Source of the DNA: Oligoflexia bacterium
GTDB taxonomy: Bacteria > Bdellovibrionota > UBA1018
Reading direction: 5' to 3'
DNA: 64,000 nucleotides
NCBI GenBank assembly: GCA_023701205.1
Contig: JAMPXJ010000003.1
Span: 1 to 64,000 of the forward strand
In this document: positions 44,903 to 53,865 of the stretch, one piece after another
How positions within the stretch are numbered: position 1 is the first letter of the stretch
Layout: every line of letters begins with the position of its first letter
The notes under the pieces: generated by a model
The model's input: the letters and a program-made list of their open reading frames with translations, nothing else
What the model was told of the DNA's origin: nothing
Database searches by the model: none
Program-made: the position numbers and the translations under genes

Positions 44903-45654
44903 TCCAGGCCGCGTGGAGCAGCCTTCTTCGCCCGCCTGGAAAGCAGAGCCCGGAGGCCTACCGGGCGGAATGGATTCCAGGCTATCCTTCCGGGGTCGAT
45001 GCGGGAATCCAGGTCAAACCTCTCGATGTCGACCATCAGGAGGTCGCACTTCCCGACGGGGTCAGCCGCAGGACCTTGAGCCGGGCGGGCGTTCTCCTGG
45101 CGCTCGCGTGTCGGGACGCCAGGCCTGTCCTGGAGCGGGAAGCCTCGCTGGATCGCTTTTCGATCGGAGCCTATTGCGCGATGGAGCCAGGCCCGGTCGA
45201 CCTGCATGCGGCGAGGGTCATGGCGGCCGAGCCAGGCGCGGACTTCGCGCGAGCTTATCAGGCCAACGTCAATCCGAAGGCGTATTTTCATGCGATGCCC
45301 AGCCTTCCCATCGCCCAGGTGGGGATCTATCTGGGGATTTTGGGCAGGATGACGGCCTTTACGCACTCCTCTTTGGGTGGCCAGATGGCACTCGAGCAGG
45401 CAAACCGGGACCTGGCGGCAGGGCGAGTGAGAGTGGCAGTGGTTTGCGGCGCCTTTTCGCTCGAGAATCCCTTCGTCGTGCTGCGGGAAGCTCGAAGGTC
45501 GAAGCCTGGGACCGTCCTTTGCGAAGGAGCCTTCTGCCTGGTCCTCCGGGCGCCCGCCCGGCTGGCGAACCTTGCGCCCGCTGAAGGGCGTATGGAAAGA
45601 TATGGCAATATCGATACGCTGATGGAAATGCTGATAGGGGGAGAGCATGCTTGA
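44899..45654 (+). CDS. Short beta-ketoacyl synthase-like protein (chain-length-factor type)
   Basis: A 251-residue protein resembling the N-terminal ketoacyl-synthase-like family (Ketoacyl-synt_2) of aryl polyene clusters. Recognisable segments are FSIGAYCAMEPG, AFTHSSLGGQMALEQANRDLAAGRVRVAVVCGAF and a C-terminal EGAFCLVLRAP. The position of the catalytic Cys reads Ser (THSSLGG), so it is probably a non-catalytic partner. The start is GTG 44899 at the GTGA overlap with the dehydratase. It overlaps the ACP gene by 8 bases. Confidence 0.75.
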   Translation: MIQAAWSSLLRPPGKQSPEAYRAEWIPGYPSGVDAGIQVKPLDVDHQEVALPDGVSRRTLSRAGVLLALACRDARPVLEREASLDRFSIGAYCAMEPGPVDLHAARVMAAEPGADFARAYQANVNPKAYFHAMPSLPIAQVGIYLGILGRMTAFTHSSLGGQMALEQANRDLAAGRVRVAVVCGAFSLENPFVVLREARRSKPGTVLCEGAFCLVLRAPARLANLAPAEGRMERYGNIDTLMEMLIGGEHA

Positions 45655-45919
45655 AAAAGCGGATCCGATGGCCACGATCAAGCTGGCATTGGAAGAAGTT
45701 CTGGAAAAGGAAGTGAGCCTCGGACCCGAGACCCGCTTCCGTTCCGATCTCGGGGTTCAGAGCATCGATGTCGTCGACTTCCTGTTCGTGCTCGAAAAGC
45801 GAATGGAGCGCAGGATCGATGTCGAGGCTTTTTTCCAGTTCCTTGCGAAGCGGGAAAGCGGGTCGTTGCGGGATATCCTGGTGGGCGACGTGATCGCTTT
45901 CCTGAGCACCTCGGGATGA
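45647..45919 (+). CDS. Acyl carrier protein
   Basis: A 90-residue ACP: MATIKLALEEVLEK helix 1 and the phosphopantetheine site LGVQSIDVVDFLFVLEKR. Ser lies in QSID instead of the usual DSLD. It carries acyl chains for the adjacent ketosynthases and dehydratase. The start may be ATG 45647 or ATG 45668. It overlaps the ketosynthase start by ATGA. Confidence 0.87.
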   Translation: MLEKADPMATIKLALEEVLEKEVSLGPETRFRSDLGVQSIDVVDFLFVLEKRMERRIDVEAFFQFLAKRESGSLRDILVGDVIAFLSTSG

Positions 45920-47145
45920 TCCGGGTCGCAGTCACCGGATGCGGTGTCCGCAGCCCGATCGGCGACTCGATTCCGGAATTTCGGCGAGGCCTCTTCGAGG
46001 GGCGTTCGGGGATTCGGGAGCTCGGCGGAGGAGCCTTGCCCGCGAGCTTTCCGGTGACGATCGCGGGAGTCGGCGAGCCTCCCTATATCGCGGGCCAGGT
46101 GGCACGCGACTGGCGGAAGTGCGGCGCGCTCTGGCTTCGCATGGATATCGACGCAGTGAAGCAGGCGATCGAGGGGCTCTCCGGCGAGGTCCCTTTCGAT
46201 TCGATCGTTTACGGCGGGATTCCGGCTTTCCACTTCGAGAGCATCCTCGGTTTCCTGAGCACGCCGGAACTCCTCCATGAAGAGGGTTTTGGCGACGCTT
46301 CCCGATCGGATGCCTACGCGGACGCTGTCGCGGCATTGCTCGCTGCCAGAGGGTTGGGCGAGGTGCCCGAGCGCAACCGGGTTTGCGTCAATACGGCGTG
46401 TACTTCCGGAACGCACGCCATCGGTCTCGCGTTCGAGAATATCCGGAGCGGGGAGTGGAAGCGTTGCCTGGTCCTCGCCTCCGATTGGAGGCCTCTTGAA
46501 AGCGGTCTCATGAACTTTTTCCTCCTGAAGACGCTGAGTCAGTCCAAGGAGCCGGCGAGCAAGGTCAGCCGTCCTTTTTCGCGTGATCGCTCCGGAGTCG
46601 TCCGGGGACAAGGTGCCGCGGCGATTGTCCTGGAGGCGGGTGATGAGGCGGCCATTCGAAAATCCTTCGGCGAAATCGCCGGCTTCGCGACGACCAGCGA
46701 CGGCTATCGCCTGGTGGATGGGCGGGAAGACGTCTATTGTCTGCGCCAGGCGATGGAACGCGCGCTGAAGAGCGCCGGAATCTGCCATGAGCGGATTGAT
46801 TACGTGAATGCGCACGGCACCTCCACCCGCCTGAACGACCGACTCGAGACGAAGGCGATCAAGGAACTCCTGGGCGACCGGGCCGAGCAGGTCCCCGTCA
46901 GCTCTTTGAAGTCGCAGATCGGGCATGCCATCTGCGCTGCCGGAATCATCGAGACGGTGGCGTGCCTGCTGATGCTCCGATACCAGCGGATCGCGCCGAC
47001 CCTCAATTTCGTACCGGGAGACCCGGATTGCGACCTGGATTATGTCCCTGACTTCTCCCGGGAGGCGAAGCTGGAGACGATCCTGAAAAACTCTATCGCC
47101 TTCGGGGGCCAGAACGCGAGCCTGGTGATTGCCCGCGGCGGCTGA
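45916..47145 (+). CDS. Beta-ketoacyl-ACP synthase (FabF/KAS II type)
   Basis: A 409-residue condensing enzyme with the full triad: Cys in CVNTACTSGTHAIG, His in NAHGTSTRLND, and His in SQIGHAICAAG. It elongates ACP-bound acyl chains. With the CLF-like protein, ACP and dehydratase it forms a small type II set that lacks a ketoreductase, thioesterase and ligase. Its stop codon is immediately next to that of the convergent radical SAM gene. Confidence 0.9.
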   Translation: MIRVAVTGCGVRSPIGDSIPEFRRGLFEGRSGIRELGGGALPASFPVTIAGVGEPPYIAGQVARDWRKCGALWLRMDIDAVKQAIEGLSGEVPFDSIVYGGIPAFHFESILGFLSTPELLHEEGFGDASRSDAYADAVAALLAARGLGEVPERNRVCVNTACTSGTHAIGLAFENIRSGEWKRCLVLASDWRPLESGLMNFFLLKTLSQSKEPASKVSRPFSRDRSGVVRGQGAAAIVLEAGDEAAIRKSFGEIAGFATTSDGYRLVDGREDVYCLRQAMERALKSAGICHERIDYVNAHGTSTRLNDRLETKAIKELLGDRAEQVPVSSLKSQIGHAICAAGIIETVACLLMLRYQRIAPTLNFVPGDPDCDLDYVPDFSREAKLETILKNSIAFGGQNASLVIARGG

Positions 47146-48660
47146 TCAGCGTCCGTAGATCGGATGGCTGTGCGCGGATTTGCGCAGCTGCGCGCACCGG
47201 CGGAGCAACTCGTCGCGGAGAAGCTTCTCGTCAGGCGGGTTCTTCATCGGATGGTTCCGGAGGTTTCGGCTCGCGACGGAGAGCATCTGCGCTTTGCGGA
47301 AGAGATCGCTGATCTCCGAAAGACCCAGCTCGAGCGAGGCCAGCCAGAAGAAGTCGAACAGCGAACCGATGGTCACGCCTCGGGAAGCCAGCTTCAGGAT
47401 CGCCCATCGTGTCCAGCGGCTGGCCTGCTGATAGCTCATCGTGGAATGTTTCCAGGATTCGTCCCGAGCCTCGATCCCGAATTTGCCCGGTCGGAGCTCA
47501 GCGGGCGAAAGATCGGTCAAAGTGAAGGTATTCACGTTGTTCTGCTCGCAGGCCAGTTCGGTCGCGAAATCCACGGTCCGGCGCACGCTATCGGGCGTCT
47601 CGCCGGGCCAGCCGATGATCCACGAGGCGGTGGCTCGGATGCCGGAATTCCGCAGGAGGCCCACGGCGTCCCTCGCCTGGTTCAGCGTGAATCGTTTTTT
47701 CATTCGATCCAGTATGGCTTGATCGCCGGACTCGATCCCCAGATAGAGAGCTACGCAACCCGACGCGACCATCGCGTCGCGGAGTTCCGGGCCGATCGTG
47801 TCGACGCGGCCGAAGGCCGCCCACTCGATCCGGAATGGCAGGCGCGCGATCGCCTCCAGCAACTGTCGGCAACGATCGGGAGGGGCCGTGAAGGTGGAAT
47901 CCGCGAACATGTAGCGGTGGATTCCGTATCGCTCGAAGTTCGCTCGCATCTCGGCGATCACGCTCTCGGTAGAGCGAAAGCGCAGCTGATAACCTTCAAG
48001 GGCCGGATAGTTACAGAACGCGCAGCGCCAAGCGCAACCTCTTTGCGTGGCGATCAGATAGAACTCGTTGGGTCTCCGCCGTGCCAAGCTCCAGTCCGGC
48101 AGGGGCAGGGAATCCAAACGGGCTTCGCGTGCGGGAGGGTTCCGAACCTCGTTTCCAGAGGTATCGCGGTAGCAAAGGCCGGGGATGCCGCGATCGAGGC
48201 GGCGGTCCCGGATTGCCTCCAGGAGAGGAACGAGTGTTCCCTCGGCTTCGCCGAGAAGGCAGTAGTCACCGAGCGCTCTCATCTCCGGACTGGAGAGCAG
48301 GGATGGGCCACCTAGAATCACAGTCGCTTGTGGAGCATGCTTGCGAACGAACTCGACGCCTTTCCGGAGCGTATCCTCATCGAGGATGAAGGTGCTCGTG
48401 ATGCAGACAATCTCCGGATTCTTCCGGAGCTTCTCGAGAAGCGCGTCGCGCCGATGCTTGCGGAAAGCCATCTGGAAGAGCTCCGCCTCGAAGCCCGCGT
48501 TTCGAGCGATCGTGCAGAGAAGCGTCGGTCCGAGCAGCGGCCCGTGCGGCGTCTCGGCAAGGGCGATGGCGAGCGGAAGGAAGTCACGGTATTGCAGGGA
48601 GGCGATCGTTTCTCGGCGCTCTAGCGCGCCGAGCATATCGGCCAGGAAAAGCACACGCAT
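47146..48660 (-). CDS. B12-binding-domain radical SAM protein
   Basis: A 504-residue protein. The N-terminal ~150 residues resemble a cobalamin-binding Rossmann domain (GPLLGPTLLCTIARNAGFEAEL, IVCITSTF, VILGGPSL). The radical SAM core has CAWRCAFC near residue 215, YMFADSTFTAPPDR, YLGIESGDQAILDRM and SWIIGWPGETPDS. Family members are methyltransferases or cyclases acting on lipids, peptides or sugars. It is last in an operon after the MBOAT-like gene. Confidence 0.85.
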   Translation of the reverse strand: MRVLFLADMLGALERRETIASLQYRDFLPLAIALAETPHGPLLGPTLLCTIARNAGFEAELFQMAFRKHRRDALLEKLRKNPEIVCITSTFILDEDTLRKGVEFVRKHAPQATVILGGPSLLSSPEMRALGDYCLLGEAEGTLVPLLEAIRDRRLDRGIPGLCYRDTSGNEVRNPPAREARLDSLPLPDWSLARRRPNEFYLIATQRGCAWRCAFCNYPALEGYQLRFRSTESVIAEMRANFERYGIHRYMFADSTFTAPPDRCRQLLEAIARLPFRIEWAAFGRVDTIGPELRDAMVASGCVALYLGIESGDQAILDRMKKRFTLNQARDAVGLLRNSGIRATASWIIGWPGETPDSVRRTVDFATELACEQNNVNTFTLTDLSPAELRPGKFGIEARDESWKHSTMSYQQASRWTRWAILKLASRGVTIGSLFDFFWLASLELGLSEISDLFRKAQMLSVASRNLRNHPMKNPPDEKLLRDELLRRCAQLRKSAHSHPIYGR

Positions 48661-48671
48661 CAGTTATGATC

Positions 48672-49970
48672 CTACCATGGCAGTTCCGGAAACCACCTTC
48701 TCTGGACATAAGCGGGAACCGCGATGACCAGGAGGATCACCGCCACCTGAACCGATCGGACTGACCAGGCCGGAGCGGCTTGTGCCCAACGCTTCCGCTG
48801 AACCGCGCTCCGAAGCCGTCGCTGAAGGAAGATCACCAGAGCGAGCCACGGGCCGAATACCCAAAGAACGGCAGCCAGCACGGTGACCTCATGTTTTCCG
48901 AAAAACCAGAGCATGAGGTTGTGCCTGAGGCCGCTCACGAAGAACACCCAAAGGAAGGCTACGTAGAAATTCGGCACGATCCGGAGCGCTGGATAGAATG
49001 CGAATTTCATGAGCCACTCGTTCCAATAAACGTTCCAGGAATTCAGCACATCGGCCGGCGTCCTCGATTTGAGAATATCGTGGAACGGCGCCTTGATCGG
49101 ACGGCCAAAGATCATGAGGAGGCCTGAGGCCAGACTGGCCCACGAGAGGATTTGAAATCCGATTTCGAGGAATGCCATTGAAGGGAGAGGGACGGGGCCG
49201 TTTCGCCAGAGAGGGAATGAGATCGCCTTGAGGAGCACGGCGATCCCGATGAGGCGCCAGCCCTTCAGTACGGTACGGGAGTCGCCATCACGGCCCCAAT
49301 CCGCGTACTCCGAAGGAAAGACGGGAAGATGATGCAGCATCAGGATCGGGTTCCAAAGGTAGGAGGCGAGAGAAACGGTGGAGAGGCAGCGCATTTTCGG
49401 CAGGTCACTCAAAAAAACCGGGATGAGTTCCACGATCCGTTTTCCCAGAAGCGCGACGACCAGATACTGCCACAGCGTCCCGGGAGGCCAGTGCAGCCGA
49501 CCTTCGAAAAAGGGCTGGTAAATCTCCATAAGCCCCCGTAATCCGACCACGAACGCGATGCACGCGAGAGCGATCACGGGTCCTGTCAGCGCTCGCAGCC
49601 GCTTGACCAGCAATATCAGCAGCAGGGAAAAGCCGGAATAGCAGGCGATCCCCAGGGAAAGCAGCGGGGAGCGGTCGAGAAGCGAAAGCAAAAGGATCAG
49701 GACGGATGCGGCGAGAAAGAGGCGCTCCCGTAACGCGGCATTCCTGGCGAGATGGAGGTAGGAAAAAAGGAAAAGGAATGGATAAATCGGGCGCAGCCAG
49801 GTCTCCCGGAAAAAGTAAAGCAGTGCCCTGAAGACGGGTGGATGATTGAGATGGGAGGAGAGCTCCGAGAGGCCGGCCACAGCGGCCACCGAGCCGATCG
49901 GAAGGACCAGCGGCAAGGCTGACGCAAGAGCCTCAGATGACCAGCTGAAGCGAATCGATTCGCGCTGCAT
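48672..49970 (-). CDS. MBOAT-like membrane acyltransferase
   Basis: A ~432-residue protein with many hydrophobic helices. The segment ADVLNSWNVYWNEWLMKFAFYP and the following FVSGLRHNLMLWFFG resemble the MBOAT core (W-rich motif and catalytic His after SG-W/L-H). MBOATs O-acylate sugars or proteins in the membrane. The ATG at 49970 overlaps the upstream exported-protein gene by 38 bases; a later start is possible. It lies between the discoidin-like and B12-radical SAM genes. Confidence 0.65.
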   Translation of the reverse strand: MQRESIRFSWSSEALASALPLVLPIGSVAAVAGLSELSSHLNHPPVFRALLYFFRETWLRPIYPFLFLFSYLHLARNAALRERLFLAASVLILLLSLLDRSPLLSLGIACYSGFSLLLILLVKRLRALTGPVIALACIAFVVGLRGLMEIYQPFFEGRLHWPPGTLWQYLVVALLGKRIVELIPVFLSDLPKMRCLSTVSLASYLWNPILMLHHLPVFPSEYADWGRDGDSRTVLKGWRLIGIAVLLKAISFPLWRNGPVPLPSMAFLEIGFQILSWASLASGLLMIFGRPIKAPFHDILKSRTPADVLNSWNVYWNEWLMKFAFYPALRIVPNFYVAFLWVFFVSGLRHNLMLWFFGKHEVTVLAAVLWVFGPWLALVIFLQRRLRSAVQRKRWAQAAPAWSVRSVQVAVILLVIAVPAYVQRRWFPELPW

Positions 49971-50439
49971 TTTCACTTTCGTGACCGGATTTGGAGACCC
50001 GGATCCGGACATATCTGGGCCAGGCTTGGCCGGACGACAGTTCAAATTGAGCGGAGCCTCTCGCTGTTCCCAAGCGGTGCCAGTCCCTCAGATTATCGGA
50101 GGACTCCACGTCGTAGACCCCCGGAGAAAACCGGGCGCCTCGGTAAGCCTCATCCACGCAATTGATTTCGATACGGCGGGGGAAGGGCGTTTCGGGCGGG
50201 GCGGAAAATTCCACGGTCAGCTCTCCCTCCCTGATCAGGGCGAAACAATCGAAACAGATCGGAAAAGAGCTTGGACCCAGCGCCCGTCCCGCATTCATTA
50301 CCTCGGGCGACGAGGAAACTACGGTCGCCGCAGGAACCGCGTTCTCGCCGCGACCAAGCGGAAAGCGCTCCATGGGGCCGAACCAGGAGCGCGGCAAGGC
50401 CAGGAAGAGAATCGAAGGCAAGATCCAGGAATAGTGCAT
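49933..50439 (-). CDS. Exported discoidin-like (F5/8 type C) protein
   Basis: A 168-residue protein from ATG 50439 with a signal peptide (HYSWILPSILFLALPRSWFG). The C-terminal ~110 residues are beta-rich and resemble a discoidin/F5-8C fold (RFSPGVYDVESSDNLRDWHRLGT, WPRYVRIRVSKSG), as in carbohydrate-binding domains. It may bind glycan at the surface or in the periplasm. ATG 50463 is an alternative start. It is first gene of the MBOAT/B12-radical SAM operon. Confidence 0.62.
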   Translation of the reverse strand: MHYSWILPSILFLALPRSWFGPMERFPLGRGENAVPAATVVSSSPEVMNAGRALGPSSFPICFDCFALIREGELTVEFSAPPETPFPRRIEINCVDEAYRGARFSPGVYDVESSDNLRDWHRLGTARGSAQFELSSGQAWPRYVRIRVSKSGHESENAARIDSLQLVI

Positions 50440-50539
50440 TAAACTTACCGAACTGTTCGGCATTCCGCTCAATAGTATAAGACTCGCCGTCGGACTGCCA
50501 GTATTCAACGCGAGGCTTTGTTATGGTACCTTGGCTTGA

Positions 50540-51544
50540 ATGGATGTTCTGCAACCCAAGAGACCTTGCGGCGGGTGCGCACGACCTTTCCAAACCCTCA
50601 AGGTTTCGGTGTCGGGTGAGATGGGGCCCTGCTGTTGGAGCGAATACTCGCTCGGAAACGTCGAGCGACTGAGTCTATTCGAAGGCTGGAATTCGAGGCA
50701 GATGCAGGCCCTGAGACAGGAAGTGATCGATGGGGCCCTCATGGTCTGCCGGGAGGAAATGGCTCAGCTCGACTGCCAGGACGTTGCCTACGTCGGTCGC
50801 GATAACGCGCCGGTGCTGGAAAGAGTCCTCGAGCGGCCGCCGGAGCTCCTGGACATCCGATTGGACCCCACCTGCAATCTGCGTTGCGTGATGTGCGATA
50901 TCTGGCCAATGGAACGAAGGAACGTTCTGGGCGCCTTGCTCACGCCGGAGAATATCGGGAATTTTTTTCCTCGCCTCAAGGCTATCCGGCTCCTCGGCGG
51001 GGAGCCTTTTCTTCAGAGAGATGCTTTCGAGTTCATTCAGAGAGTGCGGCAGATCAATCCCGGAATCTCATGGTCGTTCACCACGAACGCGAGTTATCGG
51101 CAGATCGATCGGGTGATCGGGACTCTCGAGGGACTCTCCCTCGATAAGGTCACGATCAGTCTCGATAGCCTCCGGCGCGACCGATACGAAGCAATCCGGA
51201 TCGGGGCTGATTTCGAGCGCGTTATGGGGAATCTGGGGCGGCTGGAGGAATACCGTGAGGCCCGGAAAGCTTCTGGACGGCCTTTTTCGCTCGGAATCTC
51301 CGCGGCGATCATGCCGGAGACTTGGCGGGAGATCCCTGATTTCGTTCGCTTTTGCAGGCAACGTCGGCTCGGCCTCTTCTTCCTTCCCGTGCTGAAGCCG
51401 CTTGAGCATAGCCTCAGGAGGGAGGAAAAGCCGATCATCGAAGAGGCTTTGAAGATGGCGACACTGTTATCGAACATCTTTCCCGAGGCCTTTACGTCGC
51501 TCCTGGCCTTTCTGAGGAAAGTTCACCAGGAAAAGAGCGTTTAG
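50540..51544 (+). CDS. Radical SAM protein with N-terminal SPASM-like Cys module
   Basis: A 334-residue protein. Residues 13-79 hold C13, C31-C32, C70 and C79 around VSVSGEMGPCCW and FEGWNSRQMQALRQEV, a SPASM-like auxiliary cluster module placed before the catalytic core. The radical SAM cluster is C112-x3-C-x2-C (CNLRCVMC), then IRLLGGEPFLQ and WSFTTNAS. It is divergent from the discoidin-like gene and overlaps the convergent unknown gene by 4 bases. The substrate is unknown. Confidence 0.85.
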   Translation: MDVLQPKRPCGGCARPFQTLKVSVSGEMGPCCWSEYSLGNVERLSLFEGWNSRQMQALRQEVIDGALMVCREEMAQLDCQDVAYVGRDNAPVLERVLERPPELLDIRLDPTCNLRCVMCDIWPMERRNVLGALLTPENIGNFFPRLKAIRLLGGEPFLQRDAFEFIQRVRQINPGISWSFTTNASYRQIDRVIGTLEGLSLDKVTISLDSLRRDRYEAIRIGADFERVMGNLGRLEEYREARKASGRPFSLGISAAIMPETWREIPDFVRFCRQRRLGLFFLPVLKPLEHSLRREEKPIIEEALKMATLLSNIFPEAFTSLLAFLRKVHQEKSV

Positions 51545-52506
51545 CGCAGGCCCGTCTTCCAGGTCTGCGCCATCTGGTCCTTGAGCTTGCCCAAAAGATC
51601 GCTGTCAGTGCCCAGGATCTTCTCTTCCTCCTCGAGCTCCTGGGTCGGAATCGCCGCGGAGGCCGCGAATACTGGGTCGAGATCGATTACAAGCTCGTGA
51701 TAGGGCGACAGCGGCTCAACGCGCGCCTCGAGCTTCCGGGGCACCCGGGCAAGGCCGTTATCCAGCGCCAGCTCGCGAGCCCCTCGCGAAAGCAGATGGT
51801 GGCGGCAATAGCTTTCGCCGATCACCAGACGCGTGTTGAGCTCGATAAACGCCCACTCCCGCAGGTCTTGCTGCATCGAGAGATCGCCCCAGCTCGAGAA
51901 CTCGATACTCGGCCCGAAGCCCTCCAGGGTCTTGTAAAACAACTCCGCTGCGCGGTCGGTGCGCGCCGAAATGGACCGGGGATCGTGAATCGGAAGCCAG
52001 AGAAGCCACCTGATTTTCCGCATCGCTTCTCGTCCCCACTTCGTCTGCAGCCGGGCGAGTTGACGCTCGAAATAGCGCTTGTTGGGCGATCCCATGAAAA
52101 ACTGGGAGAAGACCCCGATCAGTATGATTCTCTCCGGTGGCTCATCCGGGAGGAAGGCGAGTTCCCCGCGGCGCTCCAGCCGGAAGGAGCGAGCCTTGCC
52201 TCGCCAGGAAGGAGGGACGAGGTGGAAAAAATTCTCCGGGATCAGCAGATCCGGCGGAAAATCCTTGGGGATGACATTGCGGAAGAACCAGGTCAGCGGC
52301 AATAAGCCATCGCGGGCTAGGACAGGAGTTCCGGAGCCTTGCAGTTTGGTAAGGCCGTCGATCAGGAAAAGAGGGCGGGAGGGGGCGAAGAGCGGATCAG
52401 CGAAAGGGGCGAATCGATGGTGCCATTGTTCCCACCAGGCTCCTTCGAATTGGAGGTGCATTCGCGAGTAGGTATGATCGAAAACCCAGTTTTCCCCTTG
52501 AGTCAT
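51541..52506 (-). CDS. Unknown protein of the GT4/radical SAM operon
   Basis: A 321-residue soluble protein without a signal peptide from ATG 52506, which overlaps the GT4 stop (ATGA). Aromatic-rich N-terminus (FEGAWWEQWHHRFAPF), a possible Rossmann strand (RIILIGVFSQFFMGS), a basic/Trp segment (RKIRWLLWLPIHDP) and an acidic C-terminal stretch (TQELEEEEKILG) are visible. It may be a glycosyltransferase or a maturation partner; I do not recognise the family. Its tight coupling to GT4 and radical SAM genes is the only functional clue. Confidence 0.7.
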   Translation of the reverse strand: MTQGENWVFDHTYSRMHLQFEGAWWEQWHHRFAPFADPLFAPSRPLFLIDGLTKLQGSGTPVLARDGLLPLTWFFRNVIPKDFPPDLLIPENFFHLVPPSWRGKARSFRLERRGELAFLPDEPPERIILIGVFSQFFMGSPNKRYFERQLARLQTKWGREAMRKIRWLLWLPIHDPRSISARTDRAAELFYKTLEGFGPSIEFSSWGDLSMQQDLREWAFIELNTRLVIGESYCRHHLLSRGARELALDNGLARVPRKLEARVEPLSPYHELVIDLDPVFAASAAIPTQELEEEEKILGTDSDLLGKLKDQMAQTWKTGLR

Positions 52507-53834
52507 GACATGCCTTTTTGGAAGTAGGAGCGGTAAATCTCCTCGTAAAACGTCTTGGAACCCGGGATCCATTCCGGATGCGGCTTGGCGGCTCCCGCCA
52601 GCGTGCTGAGGTACTTGAGTCGACTGTTGAATCCTGGGAACCGGGTCGCTTCCGCGTCGAGCTGCTCCTTCATGGTCTCCGCTATGGCCGGAATGGAGAA
52701 ATATCGCTTAAACGCGCTCGCATGGACCCGACGGCGGCTCGTGGCGACATCTTGATCCAACGCATTCCGCAGTGCGGCCTGAATATCCGCAGAACGCAGA
52801 CTGAGTCCCTCGGTCTCCAGGGTGACGGGAACCGTTTCACAGGGGACCTCGGGTCGCGCGAAGCCGGGGTAGCCGCCCCAGTCGGACAAGATGGCGGGCA
52901 GTCCGGTGGCGAGCGCTTCGCCCGGCGCCATTCCGAAGTCTTCGTCGTGATACAGGCTCAAGCTCGCGAATACGTCCGCCGCGCAATACAATTCCCTCAA
53001 CTCGTCGCCGATCCGGGGCTCGAAAAATCGGATCCTGGAACGGGTGTTGTCGGAAAGTTCCCGCAATGCCAGCTGGATTTTATGGAACATATATCCAAAA
53101 GGCGTGTTCAGCTTCAGGGAGATTCCATCCCGATCATCAAACGGTCCGATGAGCCCAAGGAGGCTGGATTGATCGCCTTGCCTCACCAGTTCTGCGAACT
53201 CCCGGATCAGGCGGATGACGTTCTTTTGTAAGCTGATCCGGCCGCTGTAAAGGATCAGCCGCTGGTTCTCCCGGATTTCGAGAGCCGCCCGGGTCCTTGT
53301 TCTTTCGCCTTCCTCGAAGCGCCACTCTTCGCAGTCGACGGCGAAGGGCGAATACCGAACGGCGTTCGTGTCTCCAGCACCGAGGAATCCCCCGACCAGC
53401 TTTGTCTGACGCGGTGAGGCACAAAGAAATTTCACCCGGCAGCGGGACAGCAGTAAAGCCGCCAGCCGGGTCCATTCCCGGCTGCGAAGCGTGAAGTTTC
53501 CGTAAACGTGAAAGGTGAGAGCGGTTGCCTCGGGGATCGGAATCGCCGGGCCGTCCGGAATCGGCGCGAAGATCTTCAGCAGATCCGGCAGGTCATCCAC
53601 GAGGATCAGCTCGTCCGGCAGGAAGCGTTCCAATGCGGAGACGAATCCTTTCCGGTAGGCTTCGGGGGATGGATGTTCCCAGTTCGAATCAAAGTCGACC
53701 TGGAAATACTCGATCTCGAAGCGGTCCTCCAGGAGACGATAGGTGGCTTTGAGGTTGGGAGCGATGATCTGGCAGCTTCTCCAGGCGGCCGGCCGTCCTG
53801 AGCTCAAAATCAAAAGTTTCTTTTTTCTGGGCAT
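52503..53834 (-). CDS. GT4-like glycosyltransferase (paralogue of 58374-59702)
   Basis: A 443-residue GT-B enzyme. The C-terminal domain shows LYSGRISLQKNVIRLI, SRIRFFEPR, CAADVFASLSLYHDEDFGMAPGEALATGLPAILSDWGGYPGF, the E-x7-E motif region of GT4. Start ATG 53834 (PRKKKLLILSSGRPAAWRSC) was chosen because the paralogue begins the same way. It probably glycosylates the product of the neighbouring radical SAM operon or a surface glycan. Its gene lies 31 bases after the radical SAM gene. Confidence 0.85.
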   Translation of the reverse strand: MPRKKKLLILSSGRPAAWRSCQIIAPNLKATYRLLEDRFEIEYFQVDFDSNWEHPSPEAYRKGFVSALERFLPDELILVDDLPDLLKIFAPIPDGPAIPIPEATALTFHVYGNFTLRSREWTRLAALLLSRCRVKFLCASPRQTKLVGGFLGAGDTNAVRYSPFAVDCEEWRFEEGERTRTRAALEIRENQRLILYSGRISLQKNVIRLIREFAELVRQGDQSSLLGLIGPFDDRDGISLKLNTPFGYMFHKIQLALRELSDNTRSRIRFFEPRIGDELRELYCAADVFASLSLYHDEDFGMAPGEALATGLPAILSDWGGYPGFARPEVPCETVPVTLETEGLSLRSADIQAALRNALDQDVATSRRRVHASAFKRYFSIPAIAETMKEQLDAEATRFPGFNSRLKYLSTLAGAAKPHPEWIPGSKTFYEEIYRSYFQKGMS

Positions 53835-53865
53835 CGTCAAGCTCATTAAACCCGTAGGCTCGGGC

